Source: Vibrio sp. CK2-1 | GTDB lineage: Bacteria; Pseudomonadota; Gammaproteobacteria; Enterobacterales; Vibrionaceae | DNA length: 64,000 bases | Assembly (NCBI RefSeq): GCF_021726515.1 | Contig: NZ_JAKKCJ010000001.1 | Location: 558,001 to 622,000, forward strand | Direction of reading: 5' to 3' | Shown here: one piece after another, positions 1-7,733 of the stretch | Layout: each line of letters begins with the position of its first letter | Numbering within the stretch: the first letter of the stretch is position 1 | The notes under the pieces: generated by a model | Database searches by the model: none | Seen by the model: the letters and a program-made list of their open reading frames with translations, nothing else | What the model was told of the DNA's origin: nothing | Program-made: the position numbers and the translations under genes

Positions 1-2
1 AA

Positions 3-191
3 GAGATTGGCGATATTATTAAACTACTCAATGATAAGCATGGTTTAACGGTATTGCTGGTGGAACAAAAACTGCCATTTGCTCGTAAAGTCGGTCATAA
101 CTTTTGTTTGCTTGACCGAGGTAAAGCGGTCGCTAAAGGGCAAATGGAAGCCTTAAATGAGCAGTTAATTAAGGAGCATTTGACGGTGTAG
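3..191 (+). CDS. urtE: UrtE, urea ABC transporter ATP-binding subunit (C-terminal fragment)
   Basis: Only the last 62 codons are in the window, read in frame from base 3 to the TAG at 189-191. The fragment contains LLVEQ followed by FARK, and a later LLDRGKAVAKGQ stretch. This is the typical end of branched-chain amino acid/urea-type (LivF/UrtE) ATPases just after the D-loop and H-loop region. The complete urease operon begins 1 kb downstream, so the urea-specific member UrtE is more likely than LivF. It would energise uptake of urea across the inner membrane. The 5' part, including Walker A and the signature motif, lies outside the window, so the assignment rests on the C-terminus and context. 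Confidence 0.75.
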   Translation, partial: EIGDIIKLLNDKHGLTVLLVEQKLPFARKVGHNFCLLDRGKAVAKGQMEALNEQLIKEHLTV

Positions 192-230
192 AGGTGCTGT
201 TAATTTTCTTATTGGCAATATGAAGATTGA

Positions 231-265
231 CGTCTAAAGCCATTATGGTCTTTAGGCGTTTTTTT
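231..265 (+). terminator. Rho-independent terminator after urtE
   Basis: A 9-bp stem (CGTCTAAAG at 231-239 with CTTTAGGCG at 250-258, one wobble pair) and a 10-nt loop are followed by seven T residues. It lies 39 bp after the urtE stop and probably ends the urt transcript, so the urease genes would have their own promoter. Confidence 0.85.
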
Positions 266-383
266 ATCACATATAACAAATCCTATAACATAACTGACGT
301 GTTTATGACCTAGAATGAACGATATTGTTTACATAAATGAATATTATCTAAAACTAACGTTAAGAATAATTAAGGGAGTTATT

Positions 384-572
384 ATGCCGAGCCGGAAATC
401 ATTGTTTATTGTGTTAGCGACTGCGTTATTTCTAAGTGGGTGTGCAAGTACGGAAGACGATTCTCAAGCAAGTTCTCAAACCAATGCTGAATCAACAGAG
501 GCTCATCATGATTGTGCCGCTGCTGGCCAAAAAAGTTATGAAATGGCGAATGGTAGTATCGTTTGCTATTAA
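384..572 (+). CDS. Small putative lipoprotein (62 aa)
   Basis: I chose the ATG at 384 because AAGGGAG (372-378) sits 5 bp upstream. An in-frame ATG at 315 would add 23 residues without a ribosome site. The product has a charged start (MPSRK), a hydrophobic stretch and the lipobox LSGC, so it should be lipidated and placed in the envelope. The mature part is short, rich in Ser/Thr/Gln, and ends with two separated Cys residues. I recognise no family. It lies alone between the urt terminator and a convergent GFA gene. Function unknown. Confidence 0.6.
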   Translation: MPSRKSLFIVLATALFLSGCASTEDDSQASSQTNAESTEAHHDCAAAGQKSYEMANGSIVCY

Positions 573-645
573 ATGTTCTCTGTTGGTCACAGCACTAGTT
601 CAGCTTAAGTGAATAGGGTAGGTTTGCGATGAAAGCACTACCTTA

Positions 646-1044
646 TTAAGGCGCATATTTTTCGAATACTTCTTGCTCTGTCATTTCAGTAGTGTGTTCT
701 GCAAAGCTATAAAATGTCGGTTTTTTATCAATAAAGATTTGCTCATTAAAGGTTAAATTTTCGAGATCTTGAAATAGCCCAATAGGTAGTGTGTATAAAT
801 TGGCGTGAATGAGTTTGTAGTACAAGTGAGTACCGCATTGTTTGCAAAAGCCACGTTCCGCCCAATCTGAAGACTTAAAGGTTTGGATAAATTCACCGCC
901 TTCAATTTGCACTCCATTTTCACAATGAAAGCCCATAAAAGGTCCGCCACCCCAGCGTCTACACATTCCGCAATGGCATGCCTCAAAGCTTTGTTTATCC
1001 TCGGTAGTCAGCGTCACGCTGCCGCATAAGCAATGTCCCTGCAT
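646..1044 (-). CDS. GFA-family (glutathione-dependent formaldehyde-activating enzyme-like) protein
   Basis: The 132-aa product starts MQGHCLCG. The ATG at 1044 is preceded by AAGGAAAG, which decides against an upstream ATG at 1068. It shows the GFA/CENP-V zinc pattern: CLCG near the N-terminus, CHCGMCRRW around residues 24-32, and FCKQCGTHLYY near 66-76. These cysteines form the structural and catalytic zinc sites of the fold. Most bacterial members have no proven substrate; formaldehyde-glutathione chemistry is established only for the founding enzyme. It points away from ureD and is probably unrelated to urea use. Confidence 0.85.
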   Translation of the reverse strand: MQGHCLCGSVTLTTEDKQSFEACHCGMCRRWGGGPFMGFHCENGVQIEGGEFIQTFKSSDWAERGFCKQCGTHLYYKLIHANLYTLPIGLFQDLENLTFNEQIFIDKKPTFYSFAEHTTEMTEQEVFEKYAP

Positions 1045-1174
1045 TTTTCTTTCCTTATTCGTTTTCAATCGTGCTTTCAGTATAGATAACTATTCCCGAG
1101 TTAAATAATTACTTCCTGATAGTTAAATCATTAGGCGGCATAGTTATTGCTTTAGTAATAGTAGACGGCAATAA

Positions 1175-2077
1175 ATGGAAGAAACACGAATGGAAGCGCT
1201 AGAAGAATTAAATATGGCGGGAGTCGCTACACCGGCAATAGACACATTGAATCGCGGCGGTGGCTGGAAAGCAGAATTAACCTTGGGCTTTACTGACCGA
1301 GGCGACAAAACCGTAGTTGGACACAAAACTCAACTAGGACCGTTGGCGATTCAAAGGCCACTTTATCCTGAAGGCGATGTTTGCCATACCTACCTGCTTC
1401 ACCCTCCTGGCGGGGTAGTTGGCGGAGATGAGCTGTTAATTAAAGCCACGACTTATCCTGGAGCGCATGCTTTAGTTACCACACCCGGCGCGACCAAGTT
1501 TTATCGCTCAGAAGGCAAGATCGCCCGTCAAAAACAAATCTTAACCGCCAAGTCAGGAAGCTGTTTGGAATGGCTCCCGCAAGAGAACATTTTCTTTCCT
1601 ACCGGACAAGTGCGTGTCGATACCGAAATTCACCTTGAAACCGATGCACTATTTATGGGCTGGGAGATGCACTGTTTTGGTCGACCTGCACTAAATGAGT
1701 GCTTCTATGCAGGTAAAGTGTGGGGTAAGACGCAAGTTTTTGTTGATGGAAAGAATATTCTCACCGAAAACGTGCAATTGATCGGAGGAGATAAATCAAT
1801 ACTAAACAGTGGCTTACAGTCTTTCCCCATGATGGGGAGTTTGTTTATTACCGCGCAATCGGAAGATGACCTTGAAATGGTACAGGATTTGCTTCGTGAC
1901 TTTGCACCAAATGATGAATTAGTGGTTGGCGCGACTCAAATAGAACAGCTAATCGTAGTTCGAGCATTAGGCAAATGGACCGAGCCAATGTTGGAAGCGT
2001 TCGCATTGATTTGGCAACAATTTCGCCATCAATGGTTTGGTTATGTACCAGAGCCGCCGAGGATTTGGGCAACTTAA
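1175..2077 (+). CDS. ureD: UreD, urease accessory protein
   Basis: UreD (UreH) is the scaffold that binds apo-urease and, with UreF and UreG, assembles the nickel-carbamate centre. The 300-aa length is typical. The recognisable stretches are GPLAIQRPLYPEG, LLHPPGGVVGGD and TPGATKFYRS, all conserved in the family. No clear Shine-Dalgarno sequence precedes the ATG at 1175; an ATG at 1190 is the alternative start. It is the first gene of the urease operon, and the spacer to ureA is 141 bp. A distinct promoter could not be fixed in the 130 bp upstream. Confidence 0.93.
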   Translation: MEETRMEALEELNMAGVATPAIDTLNRGGGWKAELTLGFTDRGDKTVVGHKTQLGPLAIQRPLYPEGDVCHTYLLHPPGGVVGGDELLIKATTYPGAHALVTTPGATKFYRSEGKIARQKQILTAKSGSCLEWLPQENIFFPTGQVRVDTEIHLETDALFMGWEMHCFGRPALNECFYAGKVWGKTQVFVDGKNILTENVQLIGGDKSILNSGLQSFPMMGSLFITAQSEDDLEMVQDLLRDFAPNDELVVGATQIEQLIVVRALGKWTEPMLEAFALIWQQFRHQWFGYVPEPPRIWAT

Positions 2078-2164
2078 TACGTTGCTCGGCTCGCTGCGCG
2101 ACTAGGGCGCTTTGCTGCTCGTATTACGAAAAAGACAACCAGATCAATACTAATGAGTTAAACG

Positions 2165-2196
2165 GGGCATTTCGAGAGACGAAAAACGAAGTGCCC
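2165..2196. repeat. Hairpin in GC-rich ureD-ureA spacer (Vibrio-type intergenic remnant)
   Basis: The 141-bp spacer between ureD and ureA contains a hairpin with arms GGGCATTTCG (2165-2174) and CGAAGTGCCC (2187-2196), one wobble pair, loop 12 nt. Around it are GC-rich words such as GCTCGGCTCGCT and CGAGACCCGAGGA. Related words occur again in the ureC-ureE spacer. There is no T-run, so it is not a standard terminator. The GAGGA at 2204-2208 inside this material is the best ribosome-binding site for ureA. Confidence 0.6.
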
Positions 2197-2218
2197 GAGA
2201 CCCGAGGATCGAATGTAG

Positions 2219-2521
2219 ATGGAACTAACCCCAAGAGAAAAAGACAAATTGCTGATCTTTTGTGCTGGCATGTTAGCGCAGCAGCGTAAAGATAAAGGCT
2301 TAAAACTCAACTACCCAGAATCAGTGGCGTTGATCAGTAGTGCGATTTTAGAAGGCGCGCGTGAAGGTAAAACGGTTGCTGAATTGATGAATTTTGGTCG
2401 CACCATTTTATCGGTTGATGATGTGATGGAAGGCGTGCCGTCGATGATTCCTGATGTTCAAGTCGAAGCCACATTTCCTGATGGCACCAAGCTTGTCACC
2501 GTACATGATCCGATAGTGTAA
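2219..2521 (+). CDS. ureA: UreA, urease gamma subunit
   Basis: The 100-aa product begins [14 protein letters not shown] and contains [11 protein letters not shown] and the end TVHDPIV, which are hallmarks of the free-standing gamma subunit. With UreB and UreC it forms the cytoplasmic (alpha-beta-gamma)3 urease that hydrolyses urea to ammonia and carbamate. The ATG is 10 bp after GAGGA. It is followed by ureB after 9 bp with AAGGAG between them, so the two are translated from one message. Confidence 0.97.
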   Translation: MELTPREKDKLLIFCAGMLAQQRKDKGLKLNYPESVALISSAILEGAREGKTVAELMNFGRTILSVDDVMEGVPSMIPDVQVEATFPDGTKLVTVHDPIV

Positions 2522-2530
2522 GGAGAAAAC

Positions 2531-2869
2531 ATGAAAACTAGTAATGCCAATCCTAACGCTTTTATCCCCGGTCAGCTTGTTTCTGGAAAGGGTGAGATTG
2601 AGCTGAATGTCGGCCGTGAAACCATCAAAATTAAAGTCGAAAACTTAGGCGATCGCCCTGTTCAAATTGGCTCTCATTATCACTTTTATGAAGTTAACGA
2701 TGCTTTGAATTTTGATCGAGAATCGGCCAAAGGCTTTAGGCTCAATATTCCCGCAGGCACCGCGACTCGTTTTGAACCTGGACAGTCACGTACCGTTGAA
2801 CTGGTGGAGTATGCAGGTAAACGAGAAGTGTATGGTTTTAAAGGCCGAGTAATGGGTTCTCTTGATTGA
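2531..2869 (+). CDS. ureB: UreB, urease beta subunit
   Basis: The 112-aa protein shows the beta-subunit core: IPGQL near the start, the [17 protein letters not shown] motif, and [16 protein letters not shown] text near the end (here [12 protein letters not shown]). It is a structural subunit of urease with no catalytic residues. AAGGAG at 2520-2525 lies 5 bp before the ATG. UreB is a separate polypeptide here, not fused to UreA as in Helicobacter. Confidence 0.97.
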   Translation: MKTSNANPNAFIPGQLVSGKGEIELNVGRETIKIKVENLGDRPVQIGSHYHFYEVNDALNFDRESAKGFRLNIPAGTATRFEPGQSRTVELVEYAGKREVYGFKGRVMGSLD

Positions 2870-2908
2870 TATTGAAAAATAAACGGTTCGCTAAAAGGAT
2901 TTAATAGC

Positions 2909-4651
2909 ATGGCAAAAATTTCAAAAAGAGCCTACGCCGAGATGTTTGGGCCAACGACTGGCGATAGATTACGACTTGCTGATACTGAGCTATGGCTCGA
3001 GGTAGAAAAAGATTACACGGTTTACGGCGATGAAGTGAAATTCGGTGGCGGTAAAGTAATTCGTGATGGCATGGGGCAAAGCCAACTGGCGTCTGAATTT
3101 ACGCCTGATCTTGTTTTAACCAATGCGGTGATCTTAGATCATTGGGGCGTAGTGAAAGCGGATATCGGTGTCAAAGATGGCCGTATTTGTGGCATAGGTA
3201 AAGCCGGTAACCCTGATGTGCAGCCGAATGTTGATATTATCATTGGACCGGGAACCGAAGTGATTGCTGCAGAAGGTTCGATAGTAACCGCTGGTGGCAT
3301 TGATTCACATATTCACTATATCTGCCCGCAACAAATTGAAGAAGCGTTGACCTCTGGTGTGACGACCATGATCGGCGGTGGAACCGGCCCTGCAACCGGA
3401 ACCAATGCGACAACCTGTACTCCGGGCCCTTGGAATATGCATCGAATGTTAGAAGCGTTGGATGAATTTCCAATGAACTTTGGCTTACTCGGTAAAGGCA
3501 ACGCCAGCTTGCCTGAAGGCTTAATTGAGCAGGTGGAAGCCGGTGCCATTGGATTAAAACTTCATGAAGACTGGGGGACGACGCCAGCTTCCATTGATAT
3601 GTGTTTAACCGTTGCCGATCAAACTGATATTCAAGTGGCGATTCATACCGATACCTTGAATGAGTCGGGTTTTGTGGAATCGACGCTTGAAGCGATTGGC
3701 GACCGCGTGATCCACACTTATCACACCGAAGGCGCGGGTGGCGGTCATGCGCCAGATATTATCCGCGCTTGTGGTGAATCGAATATTCTACCGTCTTCGA
3801 CCAACCCAACTCGCCCTTACACAATTAATACCGTCGATGAGCATTTAGATATGTTGATGGTATGCCACCACTTATCCCCGTCGATTGCCGAAGATGTGGC
3901 GTTTGCTGAATCGCGCATTCGTCGTGAAACCATTGCCGCGGAAGATATTTTGCATGATCTCGGGGCTTTCTCGATGATTTCATCGGACTCGCAAGCGATG
4001 GGACGAGTCGGTGAAGTGATCCTACGGACATGGCAAACCGCTCATAAAATGAAAGTACAACGTGGCTCATTAAAAGAAGACCAACAAGCGTTTGATGCTC
4101 AAGCGGAGAAGTTTGGCCATGAAGCGCCAAGTGACAACTTCCGTTTGCGTCGATATGTTGCGAAATACACGATAAATCCAGCCATCACGCATGGTATTGG
4201 ACATGAAGTGGGTTCGGTAGAGGTAGGTAAATTAGCCGATCTTGTCTTATGGAAACCGGCTTTCTTTGGCGTAAAACCAAGCGCGATTATCAAAGGTGGC
4301 ATGATCGCAATGGCCCCAATGGGCGATCCGAATGCGTCTATTCCAACGCCTCAACCTGTTCATTATCGTTCTATGTTTGGTAGTTACGGCAAAGCCTCGA
4401 AAAAGACTTCAATGTTATTCGTTTCTCAATTGGCTAAAGACAAAGACATTGCAGGTCAATTAGGGCTTGGCAGCTTAATTGGTGTAGCCAAAAACTGCCG
4501 CACCATTTCAAAAGCCGATATGAAACTCAATGATTGGCAGCCTAAGATTGAAGTCGATTCTCAAACCTATGAAGTAAAAGCGGATGGGGAACTCCTCACT
4601 TGTGAACCTGCGGAAGTATTGCCAATGGCGCAAAGGTATTTTCTGTTTTAG
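2909..4651 (+). CDS. ureC: UreC, urease alpha (catalytic) subunit
   Basis: This catalytic subunit has 580 aa, slightly longer than the usual ~567-572. Numbered from the ATG, every expected active-site residue falls at its canonical position: H134 and H136 (SHIHYICP), carbamylated K217 (GLKLHEDWG), H246 (IHTDTLNE), H272 ([10 protein letters not shown]), flap C319 and H320 (MVCHHL), and D360 (SSDSQAMG). The enzyme should therefore be active once nickel is loaded by UreDEFG. AAAGGA at 2894-2899 precedes the ATG. The gene is followed by an unusual 146-bp spacer before ureE. Confidence 0.98.
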   Translation: MAKISKRAYAEMFGPTTGDRLRLADTELWLEVEKDYTVYGDEVKFGGGKVIRDGMGQSQLASEFTPDLVLTNAVILDHWGVVKADIGVKDGRICGIGKAGNPDVQPNVDIIIGPGTEVIAAEGSIVTAGGIDSHIHYICPQQIEEALTSGVTTMIGGGTGPATGTNATTCTPGPWNMHRMLEALDEFPMNFGLLGKGNASLPEGLIEQVEAGAIGLKLHEDWGTTPASIDMCLTVADQTDIQVAIHTDTLNESGFVESTLEAIGDRVIHTYHTEGAGGGHAPDIIRACGESNILPSSTNPTRPYTINTVDEHLDMLMVCHHLSPSIAEDVAFAESRIRRETIAAEDILHDLGAFSMISSDSQAMGRVGEVILRTWQTAHKMKVQRGSLKEDQQAFDAQAEKFGHEAPSDNFRLRRYVAKYTINPAITHGIGHEVGSVEVGKLADLVLWKPAFFGVKPSAIIKGGMIAMAPMGDPNASIPTPQPVHYRSMFGSYGKASKKTSMLFVSQLAKDKDIAGQLGLGSLIGVAKNCRTISKADMKLNDWQPKIEVDSQTYEVKADGELLTCEPAEVLPMAQRYFLF

Positions 4652-4734
4652 TTAACGTAGCTTGAAGGCTCGGACGCTTCGCTCTCGTTGCTCGAAAAAG
4701 CTTGTATTAATCAACGTTCTTAAAATCTTGCCTT

Positions 4735-4779
4735 CGAGACACGAGACACGAGACACGAGACACGAGACACGAGACACGA
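4735..4779. repeat. Heptanucleotide tandem repeat (ACGAGAC, about 6.4 copies)
   Basis: Five perfect ACGAGAC units (4741-4775) are flanked by a partial unit on each side (4735-4740 and 4776-4779). The array lies in the ureC-ureE spacer and ends 18 bp before the ureE ATG. It is preceded by GC-rich words (GGACGCTTCGCT, CTCGTTGCTCG) resembling those in the ureD-ureA spacer. A perfect short tandem repeat can change copy number by slippage. Being outside the coding sequence, it could alter only spacing or RNA structure. Confidence 0.9.
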
Positions 4780-4797
4780 ATAATTGGATAAAAAATC

Positions 4798-5283
4798 ATG
4801 ATTGAAATTACAAAAATAGTCACAGATAGCACTCAAATTGCTGAGCGAAATGTGGATGGTGTATTGAGCCTTCCTATTAATAGCCGTATCAAAAGTCGTT
4901 TAAAAGTATCACTTGAAGATGGACGTGATGCGGGGTTGTTTTTACCTCGCGGCAATATTTTGCGCGGTGGTCAGTTATTGCAAAGTGAATGCGGGTTATT
5001 GATCGAAGTGACCGCAGCACCGGAAACCGTTTCTAGTGTGTATTGCGACGATGCGTTATTGCTAAACCGAGTGACTTATCATCTAGGTAATCGTCACGTT
5101 CCTCTACAAATTGCAGATGGTTGGGTGCGTTATCAGCATGACCATGTATTAGATGACATGGTGGTGGGGCTAGGTGCCAAAGTGACGGTAGAACAAGCCG
5201 AATTTGAACCTGAAGATGGGGCGTACGGCGGCCGTTCAGGGGGGCACCATCATCACGATCATTCGCATGATCACTCTCATTAA
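4798..5283 (+). CDS. ureE: UreE, urease nickel metallochaperone
   Basis: The 161-aa protein has the UreE N-terminal substrate-binding region (SRIKSRLKVSLEDG, FLPRG) and the C-terminal metal-binding part (YHLGNRHVPLQI). It ends with a His-rich tail, HHHHDHSHDHSH, that would hold extra nickel. It delivers Ni(II) to the UreD-UreF-UreG complex in the cytoplasm. The ribosome site is weak (GGAT about 10 bp upstream), and the tandem repeat lies just before it. The downstream ureJ gene starts 52 bp later. Confidence 0.95.
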   Translation: MIEITKIVTDSTQIAERNVDGVLSLPINSRIKSRLKVSLEDGRDAGLFLPRGNILRGGQLLQSECGLLIEVTAAPETVSSVYCDDALLLNRVTYHLGNRHVPLQIADGWVRYQHDHVLDDMVVGLGAKVTVEQAEFEPEDGAYGGRSGGHHHHDHSHDHSH

Positions 5284-5335
5284 TGACAACTTGAAATTGA
5301 ATTCAAAAATAGAAAAAACAAAAAGGATATTTGCC

Positions 5336-5953
5336 ATGAAATTAGTTCGCTTACTCACACTTGCTTCTGTTTTTGCTGCGCCAGCGGCGTTTGCACATGT
5401 TGGTCATATGCATGATCACGGCTCAAGCAATGCGTTTTTTGAAGGTTTTGTACACCCATTAACTGGACTGGATCATTTAGTGATGCTCCTTGGTCTAGGT
5501 ATGCTGATTAGTCATTTTACGGCAAGTAAATCAAGCTCAGTAGCTAAGCCTACTTTGATTATTGCAGCCCTTGTTAGCTTAACGGTTGGCCTTGCCGCAG
5601 GAAGCTTATTTGGTGCGATTAGTGGGGTAGAGCTAATGATTGCCGCATCAATTTTTGTGGTTGCATTAGGGATTTGGAATGCATTTTCAGCGCGTGAATC
5701 TTTGACTCAAGGTTTGGTTGTCGCTTCTGTTGGTTTGGTGTTCTTCCATGGTTTTGCTCATGGCGTAGAAGCAACGGGCGGATTATTTGGTTTTGGCGCA
5801 GGTATGCTAGTCGCAGCATTTGGCATCATGTTTACCGGTGAGCGTGTGGCGCATTTCTTATCAACCCAGTTCTTATCAACAAAGTTCTTCGCAAATAAGT
5901 GGCTTGGAGCGGGCATTGCAGCTTCTGGCGCCGCGCTAATGATGGCGTCTTAA
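5336..5953 (+). CDS. ureJ: HupE/UreJ family nickel permease
   Basis: The start is the ATG at 5336, with AAAAGGA 8-10 bp upstream; a longer reading frame overlaps ureE and is not used. The 205-aa product begins with a signal-like segment ending AFAHVGHMHDHG, then has about six membrane spans. It carries the two HupE/UreJ signatures, HPLTGLDH and FHGFAHGVE, in which the His/Asp residues bind metal. Members import nickel for urease or hydrogenase, and the position between ureE and ureF supports a urease role. It is followed after 6 bp by ureF. Confidence 0.92.
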   Translation: MKLVRLLTLASVFAAPAAFAHVGHMHDHGSSNAFFEGFVHPLTGLDHLVMLLGLGMLISHFTASKSSSVAKPTLIIAALVSLTVGLAAGSLFGAISGVELMIAASIFVVALGIWNAFSARESLTQGLVVASVGLVFFHGFAHGVEATGGLFGFGAGMLVAAFGIMFTGERVAHFLSTQFLSTKFFANKWLGAGIAASGAALMMAS

Positions 5954-5959
5954 TCGCTT

Positions 5960-6718
5960 ATGAATGATATGAGAGACATAGACTCTATATCTAGCTCAGC
6001 TCTCAACTCAGTCGCATCGTCACCGCATGGTGCTTCTGAGGTAGCTTGCTTTCGTCTGTTTCAGTTAATTAGCCCTTCACTACCCATTGGTGGTTTTACC
6101 TACTCACAAGGTTTGGAGTGGGCGGTTGAGGCTGGTTGGGTGAGTAATCAAGCTAAGTTAATAGAATGGCTTGAAATGATGCTCAATAACAGCTTAGTGA
6201 CGTTAGAGCTGCCGATCTTGGCGAAGTTTTATCAAGCACTAGAAAGTGATGATGATGCGAGTATTGAATATTGGAGTCAGTATTTATATTCGTGTCGAGA
6301 AACCAGTGAGCTACGCGCAGAAGAGCTGCAACGAGGTAAGGCGCTTTTTACTTTATTAAAACAGCTCGATTTACCCGTTAAAAGCGAATGGCAACCCGAA
6401 GATGATCCGAAAGCGGCGACTCAGAATCAATTGCTAGGATTTTGTGTCGCAGCAAAAGCGTGGGGTATTTCACTGCATAGCTTGCAACAAGGGTACTTAT
6501 GGAGCTGGGCGGAAAACATTGTGATGGCAGGGGTAAAGTTAGTGCCACTTGGTCAAACTGCTGGCCAAAAAACCTTAATTGCGCTGTCAGAATGGTTGCC
6601 TCAAGCGATAGACAAAGCCAATCAAATTCAAGATGACGATATCGGTAGTTTTACGCCCGCAGTGGCCATTGCCAGTAGTCGTCATGAAATTCAATATACA
6701 AGGTTATTTCGTTCTTAA
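5960..6718 (+). CDS. ureF: UreF, urease accessory protein
   Basis: The 252-aa alpha-helical protein contains SPSLPIGGFTYSQGLEWAVEAG, which appears in every UreF as the PxGxFxxSxGLE core, and the C-terminal GQTAGQK stretch. UreF binds UreD on apo-urease and recruits the GTPase UreG, controlling the fidelity of nickel insertion. The first ~25 residues are Ser-rich and poorly conserved, so an internal start is possible, although the ATG at 5960 sits 6 bp after the ureJ stop, as expected for coupled translation. Confidence 0.93.
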   Translation: MNDMRDIDSISSSALNSVASSPHGASEVACFRLFQLISPSLPIGGFTYSQGLEWAVEAGWVSNQAKLIEWLEMMLNNSLVTLELPILAKFYQALESDDDASIEYWSQYLYSCRETSELRAEELQRGKALFTLLKQLDLPVKSEWQPEDDPKAATQNQLLGFCVAAKAWGISLHSLQQGYLWSWAENIVMAGVKLVPLGQTAGQKTLIALSEWLPQAIDKANQIQDDDIGSFTPAVAIASSRHEIQYTRLFRS

Positions 6719-6764
6719 TTTTCACCAGTAATAGAACGAAACCCGACAAAACAAGGAAGATAAA

Positions 6765-7409
6765 ATGTCTCAAGCAAGTAATCAAAATGAAAGCTATAAA
6801 CAACCATTACGTATTGGAGTTGGCGGTCCGGTTGGATCAGGCAAAACTGCGTTACTAGAAGTTTTGTGTAAAGCTATCCGTGAACGCTTGAATATTGCGG
6901 TAGTGACCAATGATATTTACACCCAAGAAGATGCCAAAATACTCACTCGCGCAGAAGCGTTAGATGCTGACCGTATTATTGGCGTCGAAACTGGCGGCTG
7001 TCCACATACAGCAATACGTGAAGATGCTTCAATGAACCTTGCGGCAGTTGAAGAGCTCGCTAAGCGCCATAAAAACCTAGATGTGGTGTTTGTTGAAAGT
7101 GGTGGCGATAATTTAAGTGCTACCTTTAGCCCTGAACTTGCCGATTTAACTATTTATGTCATTGATGTAGCTGAAGGGGAAAAAATCCCGCGTAAAGGCG
7201 GCCCGGGTATCACTCGTTCTGACTTGTTAGTGATTAACAAAATTGACTTAGCACCGTATGTTGGCGCGTCATTAGAGGTAATGGAATCGGATACTCAGCG
7301 CATGCGCCCAACCAAACCTTATGTATTTACCAATTTAAAAGAGAGTGTTGGGCTCGATACTATTATCGATTTCATTATCACTGAAGGCATGTTGAAGCCG
7401 AAATATTAA
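6765..7409 (+). CDS. ureG: UreG, urease maturation GTPase
   Basis: The 214-aa SIMIBI-class GTPase has the P-loop GGPVGSGKT near residue 22, the metal-binding CPH motif in [13 protein letters not shown], the VESGGDNL motif, and NKID for guanine recognition. It hydrolyses GTP to drive nickel insertion into UreC and is the last gene of the operon. AAGGAAG at 6754-6760 lies before the ATG. A strong hairpin terminator follows 36 bp after the stop. Confidence 0.97.
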   Translation: MSQASNQNESYKQPLRIGVGGPVGSGKTALLEVLCKAIRERLNIAVVTNDIYTQEDAKILTRAEALDADRIIGVETGGCPHTAIREDASMNLAAVEELAKRHKNLDVVFVESGGDNLSATFSPELADLTIYVIDVAEGEKIPRKGGPGITRSDLLVINKIDLAPYVGASLEVMESDTQRMRPTKPYVFTNLKESVGLDTIIDFIITEGMLKPKY

Positions 7410-7444
7410 TCCGGTTAACTTGCAGTAAAGATTGGATAAAAACT

Positions 7445-7478
7445 AAGCTTAGTGGCGATTTGGCTGCTAAGCTTTTTT
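7445..7478 (+). terminator. Rho-independent terminator of the urease operon
   Basis: Perfect 8-bp arms AAGCTTAG (7445-7452) and CTAAGCTT (7467-7474), a 14-nt loop and a run of six T. It closes the ureDABCEJFG transcript. Confidence 0.85.
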
Positions 7479-7636
7479 ATTGTTAATCAGTTATTAGGCT
7501 TCTAACTATCTAATTGATTGATTTATAGCAAATATAGAGTAGATAGCGGTTTTAATTCACGGGTTAAATTCGCTTTTTATGAAATATTACGTTACATTTG
7601 CCGCCACATTTTTGAACTTTTCAATTTCAAATGGTC

Positions 7637-7651
7637 TGTTATAACATATCA
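7637..7651. promoter_or_regulatory. Possible Zur (zinc uptake regulator) operator
   Basis: TGTTATAACATATCA matches 13 of 15 positions of the gammaproteobacterial Zur core TGTTATAWTATAACA as I remember it; the flanks do not extend the dyad. It lies 82 bp upstream of an M23 endopeptidase. Zur control of one M23 endopeptidase (ShyB) is known in Vibrio cholerae. The rest of the 324-bp gap (7410-7733) holds the ureG terminator and no gene that I can see. An AT-rich -10 element could explain the match by chance. Confidence 0.4.
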
Positions 7652-7733
7652 ATTCTATCAAGTTGATATTTAGCCGGCTCTTGAGGTCGATTCACACAAC
7701 TCCCTACGCTGGGAACTATAGAAACTAAACCTT

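Noticed and set aside
3240..4302. Minus-strand ORFs within ureC
   Set aside because: UreC is complete with every active-site residue in place; the opposite frames carry no recognisable domain.
4735..4779. CRISPR-like array
   Set aside because: The unit is 7 bp with no spacers and no cas genes; it is a simple tandem repeat.
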